Of a stretch of 37,871 nt of DNA, positions 15,425 through 23,381 are shown piece after piece. The number at the start of each line of letters is the position of its first letter. Position 1 is the stretch's first letter. The notes beneath the pieces are model-generated. The model saw nothing but the letters and a program-made list of their open reading frames with translations. It was not told where the DNA came from and did no database searches. The translations under genes and the position numbers were made by a program. The stretch comes from an uncultured Clostridium sp. Lineage in GTDB: Bacteria; Bacillota; Clostridia; Clostridiales; Clostridiaceae. The stretch covers positions 1-37,871 of the forward strand of contig UQBY01000025.1 of assembly GCA_900539375.1 (NCBI GenBank). Direction: 5' to 3'.

Positions 15425-16570
15425 ATGGAAGTTTATTTAGATAATGCAAGTACAACTTTCCCTAAACCTAAAGTTGTTGCAGATTCAATTTATAATTATT
15501 TAGTTAATATTGGTGGAAATGCCAATCGTTCAAATTATTCAAATGCCTTAGAAAGTAGTAGAGAATTATTAAAAGCTAGAATGAACTTAGCTAGTTTTTT
15601 TAATTTTCATAAACCAGAGAATGTTATATTTACTAATAATATAACTACCTCTTTAAATATATTAATAAAAGGAATCTTAAAATCAGGAGACCATGTTATA
15701 TCTTCTACTATGGAACATAATTCAATACTTCGTCCTTTAACAGAAATGATTAATTCATTAAATGTTAAGGTTGATTTTATTAAAGCTTCTCCTTTAGGAT
15801 TTATAGAACCTAATAATATTAAAAAAGCTATTAAGCCTAATACAAAATTAGTTATTTTAGCTCATGGTTCAAATGTTACAGGCTCAATACAAGAATTAAA
15901 AACAATAGGAAAACTTTGTAAAGAAAATAATATATTTTTTATAATAGATACTGCTCAAACAGCAGGAAGTGTAAAAGTGGATATGAAGGAGTTAAATGCA
16001 GATGCTCTTGCTTTTACAGGTCATAAAAGTCTTTTAGGTCCTCAAGGTACTGGTGGATTTATAATAAATGATAAGTTAAATGAATGTTGCTCCCCTTTAT
16101 TTACTGGTGGAACAGGTAGCCTTTCTCATTCATTAACTCAGCCTGATTTTTTGCCAGATAAATTTGAAAGTGGAACTTTAAATATGCCAGGCATAATAGG
16201 TTTATCAAAAGCTATTGAGTATATAAATTCTGTAGGTTTATCTACCATAGAAGAACATAATAAAAGTTTAAGACATAAATTGTTTGAAGGTCTAAACAAT
16301 ATAAATAATATAACTACATATGGTTCTATAGCTAATTCAACTACCTGTATTTCCTTTAACTATAAGAACATAGACCCTGCAGAAATAGGATTTTTTCTAG
16401 AAGAACATGGAATTAAAACAAGATGTGGTCTTCATTGTGCTCCTTTTGCTCATAAAACAATAGGAAGTTTTCCTAAAGGTACAATAAGATTAAGCTTAAG
16501 TTACTTTAATACCATTGAAGAAATTGACTATACCTTATCTGTAATAAACAAATTAAATAAAAATTTATAA
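15425..16570 (+). CDS. Class V aminotransferase, cysteine desulfurase family protein
   Basis: A 381-residue PLP enzyme. The N-terminus MEVYLDNASTTFPKP is typical of cysteine desulfurases. TMEHNSILRPL gives the conserved PLP-stacking His, DTAQTAGS the Asp contacting the PLP ring, FTGHKSLLGPQG the Schiff-base Lys (about residue 200), and RCGLHCAP near the C-terminus the active-site Cys loop. It resembles the EF2568-type subfamily more than IscS/NifS proper, so the substrate could be cysteine, selenocysteine or another amino acid. I start at the ATG at 15425, 9 bases after GGAGG; the ATG at 15410 overlaps this ribosome site. It is divergent from the DUF3343 carrier-like gene and followed by yyaC. 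Confidence 0.88.
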   Translation: MEVYLDNASTTFPKPKVVADSIYNYLVNIGGNANRSNYSNALESSRELLKARMNLASFFNFHKPENVIFTNNITTSLNILIKGILKSGDHVISSTMEHNSILRPLTEMINSLNVKVDFIKASPLGFIEPNNIKKAIKPNTKLVILAHGSNVTGSIQELKTIGKLCKENNIFFIIDTAQTAGSVKVDMKELNADALAFTGHKSLLGPQGTGGFIINDKLNECCSPLFTGGTGSLSHSLTQPDFLPDKFESGTLNMPGIIGLSKAIEYINSVGLSTIEEHNKSLRHKLFEGLNNINNITTYGSIANSTTCISFNYKNIDPAEIGFFLEEHGIKTRCGLHCAPFAHKTIGSFPKGTIRLSLSYFNTIEEIDYTLSVINKLNKNL

Positions 16571-16582
16571 ATTATGTGAATA

Positions 16583-16625
16583 AAAACCTTCTTTATGGAA
16601 AATACTATTTCTAAAAGGAGGTTTT
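16583..16625 (+). promoter_or_regulatory. Hairpin covering the yyaC ribosome site (possible attenuator or terminator)
   Basis: A 12-bp stem: 16583-16594 pairs with 16614-16625, with one T-G wobble and a 19-base loop. The right arm contains the AAAGGAGG Shine-Dalgarno of yyaC and runs into TTTTGTTTT. It can act as a terminator for the upstream gene, as a block to yyaC translation, or both. Confidence 0.65.
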
Positions 16626-16628
16626 GTT

Positions 16629-17192
16629 TTGATTTCCATTAATTCATATTTTCCAAATGCTTATATTGAAGTTGAAAAATATCTTTCTAATAATTTAAAA
16701 AATATAATAAATAGTAAAAGAGCTATTATATTTTTATGTATTGGTACTGATAGGTCTTCTGGTGATTCTCTTGGTCCTTTAATTGGATATAAATTGAAAT
16801 CTATTAAAAATAGTAAATTTTATATTTATGGCTCACTAGAAAATCCTATTCACTCTTTAAATATAGAACAAATTCTTGAAAAAATTTATGCCTCTTTTAA
16901 AGACCCCTTTATAATAGCAATTGATGCCTCTTTAGGAGATGCTAAAAATGTTGGGAAAATCTTTATAGAAAAAAAGCCCCTTTATCCTGGAGCTGCATTA
17001 AATAGAACATTAACCCCCATTGGTCATATTAGTATTGTAGGAGTTGTTAATGTTTTAAGTAAATCGGAATTTATAATATTACAAAACACAAGACTTTATA
17101 CAGTAATGACCTTAGCTGATTCTATATCCCAAGGAATAAGTTCCTTTATAGATAAAAGCTTGTCAAATAATTTTTCAAATGAAAAAATGTAG
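16629..17192 (+). CDS. yyaC: Sporulation-associated protein YyaC (DUF1256)
   Basis: A 187-residue protein matching YyaC: IIFLCIGTDRSSGDSLGPLIG near residue 34, IIAIDASLGDAKNVGKIFI around 97 and PGAALNRTLTPIGHISIVGVVN. The GTDR...GDSLGP and DAS patterns resemble hydrogenase-maturation-type peptidases and the family is found in spore formers. A germination-protease-like role has been proposed but is not proven by sequence. The TTG start at 16629 lies 8 bases after AAAGGAGG. Its ribosome site is inside a hairpin. It sits next to the par locus, as in Bacillus, but transcribed convergently with DUF4446. Confidence 0.88.
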   Translation: MISINSYFPNAYIEVEKYLSNNLKNIINSKRAIIFLCIGTDRSSGDSLGPLIGYKLKSIKNSKFYIYGSLENPIHSLNIEQILEKIYASFKDPFIIAIDASLGDAKNVGKIFIEKKPLYPGAALNRTLTPIGHISIVGVVNVLSKSEFIILQNTRLYTVMTLADSISQGISSFIDKSLSNNFSNEKM

Positions 17193-17223
17193 TTGTAAAT
17201 TATAACTTACAACTACATTTTTT
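17182..17223. terminator. Bidirectional terminator between yyaC and the DUF4446 gene
   Basis: A perfect 17-bp stem (17182-17198 with 17207-17223) and an 8-base loop. A runs at the left base and T runs at the right base give U tails in both directions. It overlaps the 3' end of yyaC. Confidence 0.9.
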
Positions 17224-17224
17224 C

Positions 17225-17737
17225 TTATAGACTATTTTCTGTGCTCTTTGAAGCTTCATTTAATACTTGCTTTTCTTCTTCTGATAAATCGTATCTTGAT
17301 ATTCCTTTATCTACTGGTTTAGCATATGTAACACTTTCTTCTCTTCCATAAATTCCAGTTAATAAAACTCCATCATTATTTCCATCTAATATTGCTATAG
17401 AAAAGCTTAAATCACTTCCTACATTTTCAAAAGCTTTGTATCTCATAATTGCTACCTTTTGAACACAACTTTGCATTTTTGTATTTAGTTTTTCACATGC
17501 TTCCATTGCTTTTTTTGAATTTTCATTAGCTTGTTCTATATTTTCTATTTCTTTAACTATAAGAGATTCTATATTCTTTCCATTTGTCCCTCTCATAAAT
17601 TTTCTATACTTTCTTTCTAGATTGCTTAATGATTTAAATAGCACTATAACTAATATTAATAATAATATAACTATTATCCCTAAAATTCCTATTATGTATG
17701 GTACAAATTCATTGAAACTATTTAAAAAATCTTCCAC
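17225..17737 (-). CDS. DUF4446 family membrane protein
   Basis: A 170-residue protein. Residues about 12-36 (ending ILLLILVIVLFKSL) form one membrane helix. A charged, probably coiled-coil segment (about 38-95) and a globular C-terminal domain with VQKVAIMRYKAFENVGSDLS, the core signature of DUF4446, follow. Function is unknown. It is the third gene of the parA-parB unit, separated from parB by a gap that holds parS site 2, and this linkage is common in clostridia. A membrane link to chromosome segregation is a guess from context. Confidence 0.85.
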   Translation of the reverse strand: MEDFLNSFNEFVPYIIGILGIIVILLLILVIVLFKSLSNLERKYRKFMRGTNGKNIESLIVKEIENIEQANENSKKAMEACEKLNTKMQSCVQKVAIMRYKAFENVGSDLSFSIAILDGNNDGVLLTGIYGREESVTYAKPVDKGISRYDLSEEEKQVLNEASKSTENSL

Positions 17738-17767
17738 TCTAAATTTCCTTCCTTTCTATTTTAAAAA

Positions 17768-17783
17768 TGTTTCACGTGAAACA
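17768..17783. promoter_or_regulatory. parS: parS site 2
   Basis: TGTTTCACGTGAAACA, identical to site 1, placed 10 bases beyond the parB stop codon and upstream of the DUF4446 gene. Confidence 0.97.
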
Positions 17784-17793
17784 TTTTATAATT

Positions 17794-18651
17794 TTAAATA
17801 TTAATTATATCTAAAATTCTTTGCAAATCTTCTTCTGAATAATATTCTATTTCTATTTTACCCTTATCTTTTTTATAGCTTAGTTTTATCTTAGTTCCAA
17901 AATGGGATTGAAGTTTTTCTTCTATATCTTTGTAATATATATTATTTTCATCATTAACTTCTTTATTATCTTTTTTCTTCTTATCAGTAGAATATACCTT
18001 TTTTATTAATTTCTCAAGTTCTCTTACAGATAACCCTTCATCAATTACCTTTTGTGCAATTGTATATTGAAGTTCTTCATCATTTATTGAAAGAAGTGTC
18101 CTTCCATGACCTTCTGATAAAACACCTTCAATAATATATTCCTTTACCCTATCATCTAAATTTATAAGCCTCATACAGTTAGTTATGGTTGTTCTAGATT
18201 TTCCTATTCTTTTACTTAATTCTTCTTGAGTAAGTTTAAATTCATCTATTAACCTTTTGTATGCTAAAGCTTCTTCAATTGGATTTAAATCTTGCCTTTG
18301 AATATTTTCAATTAATGATACCTCTAAAACTTCTTTTTCTGTAATATCCATAATTATAGCTGGAACTTCCTTAAGTCCTGCCATTTTTGCAGCTCTCCAT
18401 CTTCTTTCCCCTGCAATAATAACATAATCCTCATTTTCCTTCATAAGAATTAAAGGTTGAATTATTCCATGATGTTTTATTGATTCTGCAAGTTCTGCTA
18501 TTCTTTCATTGTCAAAAGATTTTCTTGGTTGTTCTGCATTACTTTTTATTTTGTTTAATGGTATTAGTAACTTACTATTTTCATTTGTCTCTTCTTCATT
18601 TTCTGATATTAATGCCCCTAATCCTTTTCCTAACCCAAACTTTTTAGCCAT
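17794..18651 (-). CDS. parB: Chromosome partitioning protein ParB (Spo0J)
   Basis: A parS-binding CTP-dependent clamp, 285 residues. The basic N-terminal stretch KKFGLGKGLGALI is the type that stimulates ParA ATPase. The ParB/Srx domain (about 25-115) contains SNAEQPRKSF and the CTP-contacting AGERRWRAAKM. The helix-turn-helix domain (about 130-200) includes LTQEELSKRIGKSRTTITN and GHGRTLLS. The C-terminal dimer domain ends ERILDIINI-like. The recognition region has Arg after GKS, as in parS-binding ParBs. ParA is 10 bases upstream. Three perfect parS sites lie nearby. Confidence 0.96.
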   Translation of the reverse strand: MAKKFGLGKGLGALISENEEETNENSKLLIPLNKIKSNAEQPRKSFDNERIAELAESIKHHGIIQPLILMKENEDYVIIAGERRWRAAKMAGLKEVPAIIMDITEKEVLEVSLIENIQRQDLNPIEEALAYKRLIDEFKLTQEELSKRIGKSRTTITNCMRLINLDDRVKEYIIEGVLSEGHGRTLLSINDEELQYTIAQKVIDEGLSVRELEKLIKKVYSTDKKKKDNKEVNDENNIYYKDIEEKLQSHFGTKIKLSYKKDKGKIEIEYYSEEDLQRILDIINI

Positions 18652-18661
18652 GTAACCCTCC

Positions 18662-19426
18662 TTAATTTTGTTTTTCTAAAAATTCTTTAGTAAAGTCTAA
18701 ATAAGCCTTTGCCCCTTTACATTTTTCATCATATAACATTATTGGTAATCCAAAGCTTGGTGATTCAGCTAATCTTATATTTCTTGGAATTGTATTTTTA
18801 TATACTTTATCCTTAAAATATTTTTTAACTTCGCTATAAACTTCATTACTAAGATTTGTTCTATAATCAAACATAGTCATTAATACACCTTCTATTTCTA
18901 AACCCTTATTTAATGACTTTTTAACTAATTGTATAGTATTAACTAATTGACCTACTCCTTCTAATGCATAAAATTCACATTGAATTGGAATAAGTACTGA
19001 GTTGCTACAGGTTAAAGCATTTAATGTTAAAACCCCTAAAGATGGAGGACAATCAATAAAAACATAATCATATTCATCTTTTATTTCTTTTATTTTATTT
19101 AAAAGTACAGTTTCTCTGCTAGGAATTCCTATCATTTCAACTTCAGCACCAGCTAAATCCATAGTTGATGGTGCAACATATAAATTTTGTACTAAATCAC
19201 TTCCTATTATAATTTCCTTTAGTGGTAAATCTGTAGTTAACACTTCATACATAGAAAATTCTAAATTCCTTTTATCTATTCCAAAACCACTAGTTGTATT
19301 TCCTTGAGGGTCTATATCTATAGTTAAAACCTTATAACCTTCCATTGCTAAATAAGCACATAAATTTATATTGGTAGTGGTTTTTCCAACTCCACCTTTT
19401 TGATTAAAAACACAAATTATTTTCAT
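18662..19426 (-). CDS. parA: Chromosome partitioning ATPase ParA (Soj)
   Basis: A 254-residue ATPase that works with ParB in origin segregation and can also control DnaA. MKIICVFNQKGGVGKTTTNINL carries the deviant Walker A (KGGVGKTT, residues 9-16). IDIDPQGNTTSGF is the A' motif and FIDCPPSLGVLTLNAL is Walker B. I use the ATG at 19426, which matches the family's N-terminus. An in-frame TTG (19465) would add 13 atypical residues. A small hairpin lies between a strong AAGGGGG (19459-19453) and the start codon. ParB follows after 10 bases. Confidence 0.95.
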   Translation of the reverse strand: MKIICVFNQKGGVGKTTTNINLCAYLAMEGYKVLTIDIDPQGNTTSGFGIDKRNLEFSMYEVLTTDLPLKEIIIGSDLVQNLYVAPSTMDLAGAEVEMIGIPSRETVLLNKIKEIKDEYDYVFIDCPPSLGVLTLNALTCSNSVLIPIQCEFYALEGVGQLVNTIQLVKKSLNKGLEIEGVLMTMFDYRTNLSNEVYSEVKKYFKDKVYKNTIPRNIRLAESPSFGLPIMLYDEKCKGAKAYLDFTKEFLEKQN

Positions 19427-19428
19427 AT

Positions 19429-19459
19429 AAAAAAGCTCTAAATTAGAGCCCACCCCCTT
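19429..19459 (-). promoter_or_regulatory. Hairpin between Shine-Dalgarno and start of parA
   Basis: On the minus strand AAGGGGG (19459-19453) is followed by GCTCT-AATTT-AGAGC (19449-19435), then TTTTTT (19434-19429) and TATATG... to the parA ATG at 19426. The stem could bring the distant ribosome site into range. With its U run it could also act as a weak terminator right before parA. Confidence 0.55.
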
Positions 19460-19718
19460 CCACAAAAAATATATATAATTTAATTTATTAATACTGAAAT
19501 CTTTTGCATTAATTTAAATTATTCACATATTTATTATATATAATGTTTTTCTATAATAAAAGATTTTTTTACAAATATATGCTTAATATAATATTACTTT
19601 ATTATTAAGTTTTTCATTTTTACATAAAAAAGTTTTAATTATTAACTTGGCAAGTTCTATACAGTTTTCAAAATATATAATTTCTTATAGAATAAAAAAC
19701 TGTTAACAACTTAAAAAG

Positions 19719-19794
19719 TTATCCACAGTTTATCAACAGGTACTTTTTCCATAAAAAGAGTATTAATCCTTATTGTCTTAACAAATTATCCACA
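19719..19794 (+). promoter_or_regulatory. DnaA-box group in the noc-parA gap
   Basis: Two perfect TTATCCACA boxes (19719-19727, 19786-19794) and one TTATCAACA (19730-19738), all in the same orientation, within 76 bases. The rest of this 458-base gap (19427-19884) is very AT-rich and holds the terminator of the noc-like gene, parS site 3 and no gene. Confidence 0.7.
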
Positions 19795-19826
19795 ACTTAG
19801 AAAAGCTTATACCACCAATTCTCTAT

Positions 19827-19857
19827 AAAAAAAAGAGGCTTAAAACTAAACCTCTTT
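19827..19857 (-). terminator. Intrinsic terminator of the noc-like gene
   Basis: On the minus strand AAAGAGG (19857-19851) pairs with CCTCTTT (19838-19832) around a 12-base loop and runs into an eight-T tail (19834-19827). It begins immediately beyond parS site 3. Confidence 0.85.
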
Positions 19858-19862
19858 AAAAA

Positions 19863-19878
19863 TGTTTCACGTGAAACA
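19863..19878. promoter_or_regulatory. parS: parS site 3
   Basis: TGTTTCACGTGAAACA, identical to the other two, lying between the stop codon of the noc-like gene and its terminator hairpin. It is about 2.1 kb from site 2. Confidence 0.97.
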
Positions 19879-19884
19879 TTTTAA

Positions 19885-20664
19885 CTATAAATCTTTTTTA
19901 CTTTTAGGTATGTTCACTGTTATTTGAATATATTCTTCAGAATCATCAAATTTATAATCAGCAGGTATATTAAATTTATTGAAAACTTGCTTTATGGTAT
20001 TAACATAAAGTTTTGCAGGAAAAACAGCTGTTACATTTTTATTTTTATATTGTTCTCCTGCTAATTTTAAAAGTTCTTTATTAACCAATTCTTCTGTAGC
20101 CTTTACATTTAAACTTTCTTCAACTACTTGTTTAATAACTTTTATTTGCAAAGCTTCATTATGTATCATAAGTAAAGCCCTTGCATGTCTTTCAGTTAAA
20201 GAGTTATTAATACACATTTCTCTAACTTTTTCTGATAATTTTAACAATCTTAATTTATTAGCAATTGTAGATTGCTTTCTTCCCATTTTTATAGCTATCT
20301 CTTCTTGAGTAAAATTATGATCATGAATTAAATTATAATATGCCTCTGCTTCTTCTATAAAGTTTAAATCCTCTCTTTGAAGATTTTCTAGAAGTGCTAT
20401 TTGAGCAGATTCTCTATCAGTTATATCTAATACAGTACAAGGTACATTTTCTAAATGTAACATTCTAGCTGCCCTCCAACGTCTCTCACCTGCAACTAAT
20501 TCATATATATCCCCTATTTTTCTAACAGTAAGAGGCTGTACTATTCCATGCTCTTTAATTGATTGTGATAATTCCATTAATGTTTCTTCATTAAAATTTT
20601 TTCGTGGTTGATATGTGTTTGGAATTATCTGTTCAGTCTTAATGTTTATTATTTCTCTATTCAT
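19885..20664 (-). CDS. noc: ParB-family protein, Noc-like (nucleoid occlusion paralogue)
   Basis: A 259-residue ParB paralogue with NTYQPRKNF, the CTP-site motif AGERRWRAARM, and a helix-turn-helix reading MGRKQSTIANKLRLLKL and TERHARALL. These match Noc (Gln and Lys at the specificity positions, ERHARAL) rather than the adjacent Spo0J-type ParB (GKSRTTITN, GHGRTLL). Noc binds its own sites, spreads using CTP and keeps septa off the chromosome. The protein starts directly with the ParB/Srx domain and lacks the extra N-terminal amphipathic helix that anchors Bacillus Noc to the membrane; the upstream frame has no start codon before a stop. The Noc function is therefore inferred. It lies 95 bases after rsmG. 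Confidence 0.82.
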   Translation of the reverse strand: MNREIINIKTEQIIPNTYQPRKNFNEETLMELSQSIKEHGIVQPLTVRKIGDIYELVAGERRWRAARMLHLENVPCTVLDITDRESAQIALLENLQREDLNFIEEAEAYYNLIHDHNFTQEEIAIKMGRKQSTIANKLRLLKLSEKVREMCINNSLTERHARALLMIHNEALQIKVIKQVVEESLNVKATEELVNKELLKLAGEQYKNKNVTAVFPAKLYVNTIKQVFNKFNIPADYKFDDSEEYIQITVNIPKSKKDL

Positions 20665-20759
20665 ATGCTTCTCACAACCATCCTTAAAATATACTCTTAA
20701 TATTATAAGTTCTATAAGGCATATGCTTTTCCCTTCTTTTTACAGTTATTTTTTTACAA

Positions 20760-21479
20760 TTACTTTATTGGTTTTTTACTTACCACTCCTGCTTTTCTTG
20801 GATAATTTGATGGACACTCTTTTATCTTATTAACTATAACTATATTATGATTTAAATCTGTTCCTTCTATTTCTACTTCAATTATATTCTTTAATTTTCC
20901 ACCTAATACTCCAATAGCATTTCTACTTCCTTCAAGTTCCTCTTCAATAGCAGGACCTTTTAAGGATACAAAACTTCCTCCAACTTTAACATAAGGAAGA
21001 CAAAATTCTGATAACACTGCCATATTTGCTACTGCTCTAGATGTTGCTATATCAAATTTTTCTCTTAATTCTTTTGTTTTAGCTCCATCTTCTGCTCTTG
21101 AATGAATTGTTTTAACATTTTTCAATCCTAACTCATTAATAACTAAATTTAAAAAATTAATTCTTTTATTTAATGAATCTAATAAGGTAATTTTTTTATC
21201 TTCATCCATAATAGCTATTGGAATTCCAGGAAAACCTGCCCCTGTTCCAACATCTATTATAGTTTTTGCATTTTTTAATTCTTCACATTTATATGCCTTT
21301 ATACAATCTATAAAATGTTTTTTTACAACTTCTTCATCTTCTGTTATAGCTGTTAAATTTACTTTTTCATTCCATTCTTGTATTAATTTCATATATTTAA
21401 TAAATTTATTATATTGTTCCTCACTTAAAGACATTCCAACTTCTTCTGCAGCATTTTTCATTAATTCATAAAATTTCAT
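20760..21479 (-). CDS. rsmG: 16S rRNA (guanine-527-N7)-methyltransferase RsmG (GidB)
   Basis: This enzyme methylates G527 in 16S rRNA using S-adenosylmethionine. The 239 residues are normal for the family. Key motifs: EWNEKVNLTAI (about 35-46), the SAM-binding IIDVGTGAGFPGIPIAI (about 71-87), HSRAED and SRAVANMAVLSE. The ATG follows GGAGGTCATAA. Only 12 bases separate it from mnmG, as in most Firmicutes. It ends the mnmE-mnmG-rsmG run; no clear terminator is visible before the noc-like gene, so readthrough into it is possible. Confidence 0.97.
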   Translation of the reverse strand: MKFYELMKNAAEEVGMSLSEEQYNKFIKYMKLIQEWNEKVNLTAITEDEEVVKKHFIDCIKAYKCEELKNAKTIIDVGTGAGFPGIPIAIMDEDKKITLLDSLNKRINFLNLVINELGLKNVKTIHSRAEDGAKTKELREKFDIATSRAVANMAVLSEFCLPYVKVGGSFVSLKGPAIEEELEGSRNAIGVLGGKLKNIIEVEIEGTDLNHNIVIVNKIKECPSNYPRKAGVVSKKPIK

Positions 21480-21491
21480 TTATGACCTCCA

Positions 21492-23369
21492 TTATCTTTT
21501 ATTATAGTGATGCTCTAAATATATTAAAAGTACAGATATATCAGCAGGAGAAACTCCAGATATTCTAGAAGCTTGCCCTATACTTACAGGTCTTATATTG
21601 CTAAGTTTTTGTATAGCCTCTGTTCTAAGTCCCTTCACATCTGAATAATCAATATCATTAGGTAACAATTTCTTTTCAAACTTAGTAAATTGATTAACCT
21701 GTTCTAATTGCTTAGCTATATATCCTTCATATTTTGCTCTTATATTTACTTGTTCTCCAATATCTTCTGAAAGTTCTTCTCTTTCTGGGTCAAGTGGTGC
21801 TAATGAGAAATAATCTAATTCTGATCTTTTTATTAACTCATATAAACTTGTAGGTTTCTTTAATTCAGCAGAACCTAATGATTCTAAAAATACTCCTACT
21901 TCTTTTTTATTTGTTATTTGAAGATTTTTTAACCTCTCTATTTCATTTTCAACTGCATTTTTTCTATTAAGGAATTTTTCATATCTTTCTTCTGTAACTA
22001 AACCTATTTTATGACCAATTTCAGTTAATCTAAAGTCTGCATTGTCTTGTCTTAAAAGAAGTCTATATTCAGCTCTAGAAGTCATCATTCTATAAGGCTC
22101 ATTTGTTCCTTTAGTTACTAAATCATCAATTAAAACTCCTATGTAAGCATCTGATCTTGTTAATATTAAAGGTTCTTTTCCTTGTACCTTTAAAGCAGCA
22201 TTTATACCTGCTATAAGACCTTGTCCTCCTGCTTCTTCATATCCAGAACTTCCATTTAACTGTCCTGCACCATATAAACCTTCTATTTCTTTAAATTCTA
22301 AAGTAGGCTTTAATTGTGTAGGGTCAATTGAATCATATTCTATTGCATATGCAGTTCTAAGCATTTCAGCATTTTCTAAACCAGGTAATGTTCTAAGCAT
22401 CTTTATTTGAACCTCTTCTGGAAGTGAAGAACTAAATCCTCCTACATACATTTCTAATGTGTCTTCTCCTTCTGGTTCTATAAATATTTGATGCTGATTT
22501 TTATCTGGGAATCTCATAACCTTATCTTCAATTGATGGACAATATCTTGGTCCTATTCCTTTTATACTTCCATTATATATTGGAGACCTTCCAATATTTT
22601 CTCTTATAATCTTATGAGTTTCCTCATTAGTATAAGTTAAATAACAAGATACTTGTTCTCTATCTATATTGTCACTCATAAAAGAAAATGGTACTATTTT
22701 TTTGTCTCCAGGTTGTTCAACCATTTTTGATAAGTCTAGTGACCTTCTATTTACTCTTGCTGGTGTTCCTGTTTTAAATCTTCTTAAGCTTATATTTAAA
22801 TCTAACAAACTTTGTGATAAATCATTAGCAGGGAAAAGTCCATTAGGTCCTCCACTATAACTTACCTCACCAATAATAATTTTTCCTCTTAAATAAGTTC
22901 CTGTAGCTAAAACAACAGCCTTACATTTAAATATAGCACCATTTTTAGTAACTACTCCAACTATCTTTTTATCCTCTACTAATAAGTCAGTAACTTCTAT
23001 TTGCTTTATATAAAGATTTTCTTGTTCTTCTAATGTTTTTTTCATTCTTCTTTGGTATTTTACTTTATCAGCTTGTGCTCTTAATGAATGTACTGCAGGA
23101 CCTTTTGATGTATTAAGCATTTTAGATTGTATAAATGTATGGTCAATATTTATTCCCATTTGTCCACCTAATGCATCAATTTCTCTAACTAAATGTCCTT
23201 TAGCAGTTCCTCCTATATTAGGATTACATGGCATCATAGCAATAGAATCTAAACTTATTGTACATACTAAAGTTTTTAGACCCATTCTTGCACTTGCAAG
23301 TGCTGCTTCACAGCCTGCATGACCAGCACCTACAATTATAATATCAAATTCTCCAGCCTCATATCTCAT
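21492..23369 (-). CDS. mnmG: tRNA uridine-34 carboxymethylaminomethyl-modification enzyme MnmG (GidA)
   Basis: The FAD subunit of the MnmE-MnmG complex that modifies the wobble uridine of several tRNAs. At 625 residues it is full length. The N-terminal FAD site reads DIIIVGAGHAGCEAALA (about 9-25), followed by MMPCNPNIGGTAKGHLVREIDALGG and the C-terminal tRNA-binding helical domain with RAEYRLLLRQDNAD and SGVSPADISVLLI. The ATG follows TAGGAG. It lies 12 bases after mnmE, its partner enzyme. Confidence 0.97.
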   Translation of the reverse strand: MRYEAGEFDIIIVGAGHAGCEAALASARMGLKTLVCTISLDSIAMMPCNPNIGGTAKGHLVREIDALGGQMGINIDHTFIQSKMLNTSKGPAVHSLRAQADKVKYQRRMKKTLEEQENLYIKQIEVTDLLVEDKKIVGVVTKNGAIFKCKAVVLATGTYLRGKIIIGEVSYSGGPNGLFPANDLSQSLLDLNISLRRFKTGTPARVNRRSLDLSKMVEQPGDKKIVPFSFMSDNIDREQVSCYLTYTNEETHKIIRENIGRSPIYNGSIKGIGPRYCPSIEDKVMRFPDKNQHQIFIEPEGEDTLEMYVGGFSSSLPEEVQIKMLRTLPGLENAEMLRTAYAIEYDSIDPTQLKPTLEFKEIEGLYGAGQLNGSSGYEEAGGQGLIAGINAALKVQGKEPLILTRSDAYIGVLIDDLVTKGTNEPYRMMTSRAEYRLLLRQDNADFRLTEIGHKIGLVTEERYEKFLNRKNAVENEIERLKNLQITNKKEVGVFLESLGSAELKKPTSLYELIKRSELDYFSLAPLDPEREELSEDIGEQVNIRAKYEGYIAKQLEQVNQFTKFEKKLLPNDIDYSDVKGLRTEAIQKLSNIRPVSIGQASRISGVSPADISVLLIYLEHHYNKR

Positions 23370-23381
23370 TTTATTTTTCTC

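Noticed and set aside
19427..19465. Upstream TTG start for parA
   Set aside because: It would add 13 residues unlike any ParA N-terminus and translate through the hairpin; the ATG at 19426 starts exactly at the family N-terminus.
20665..20735. N-terminal extension of the noc-like protein carrying a membrane helix
   Set aside because: The in-frame upstream codons contain no ATG, GTG or TTG before a TAA.
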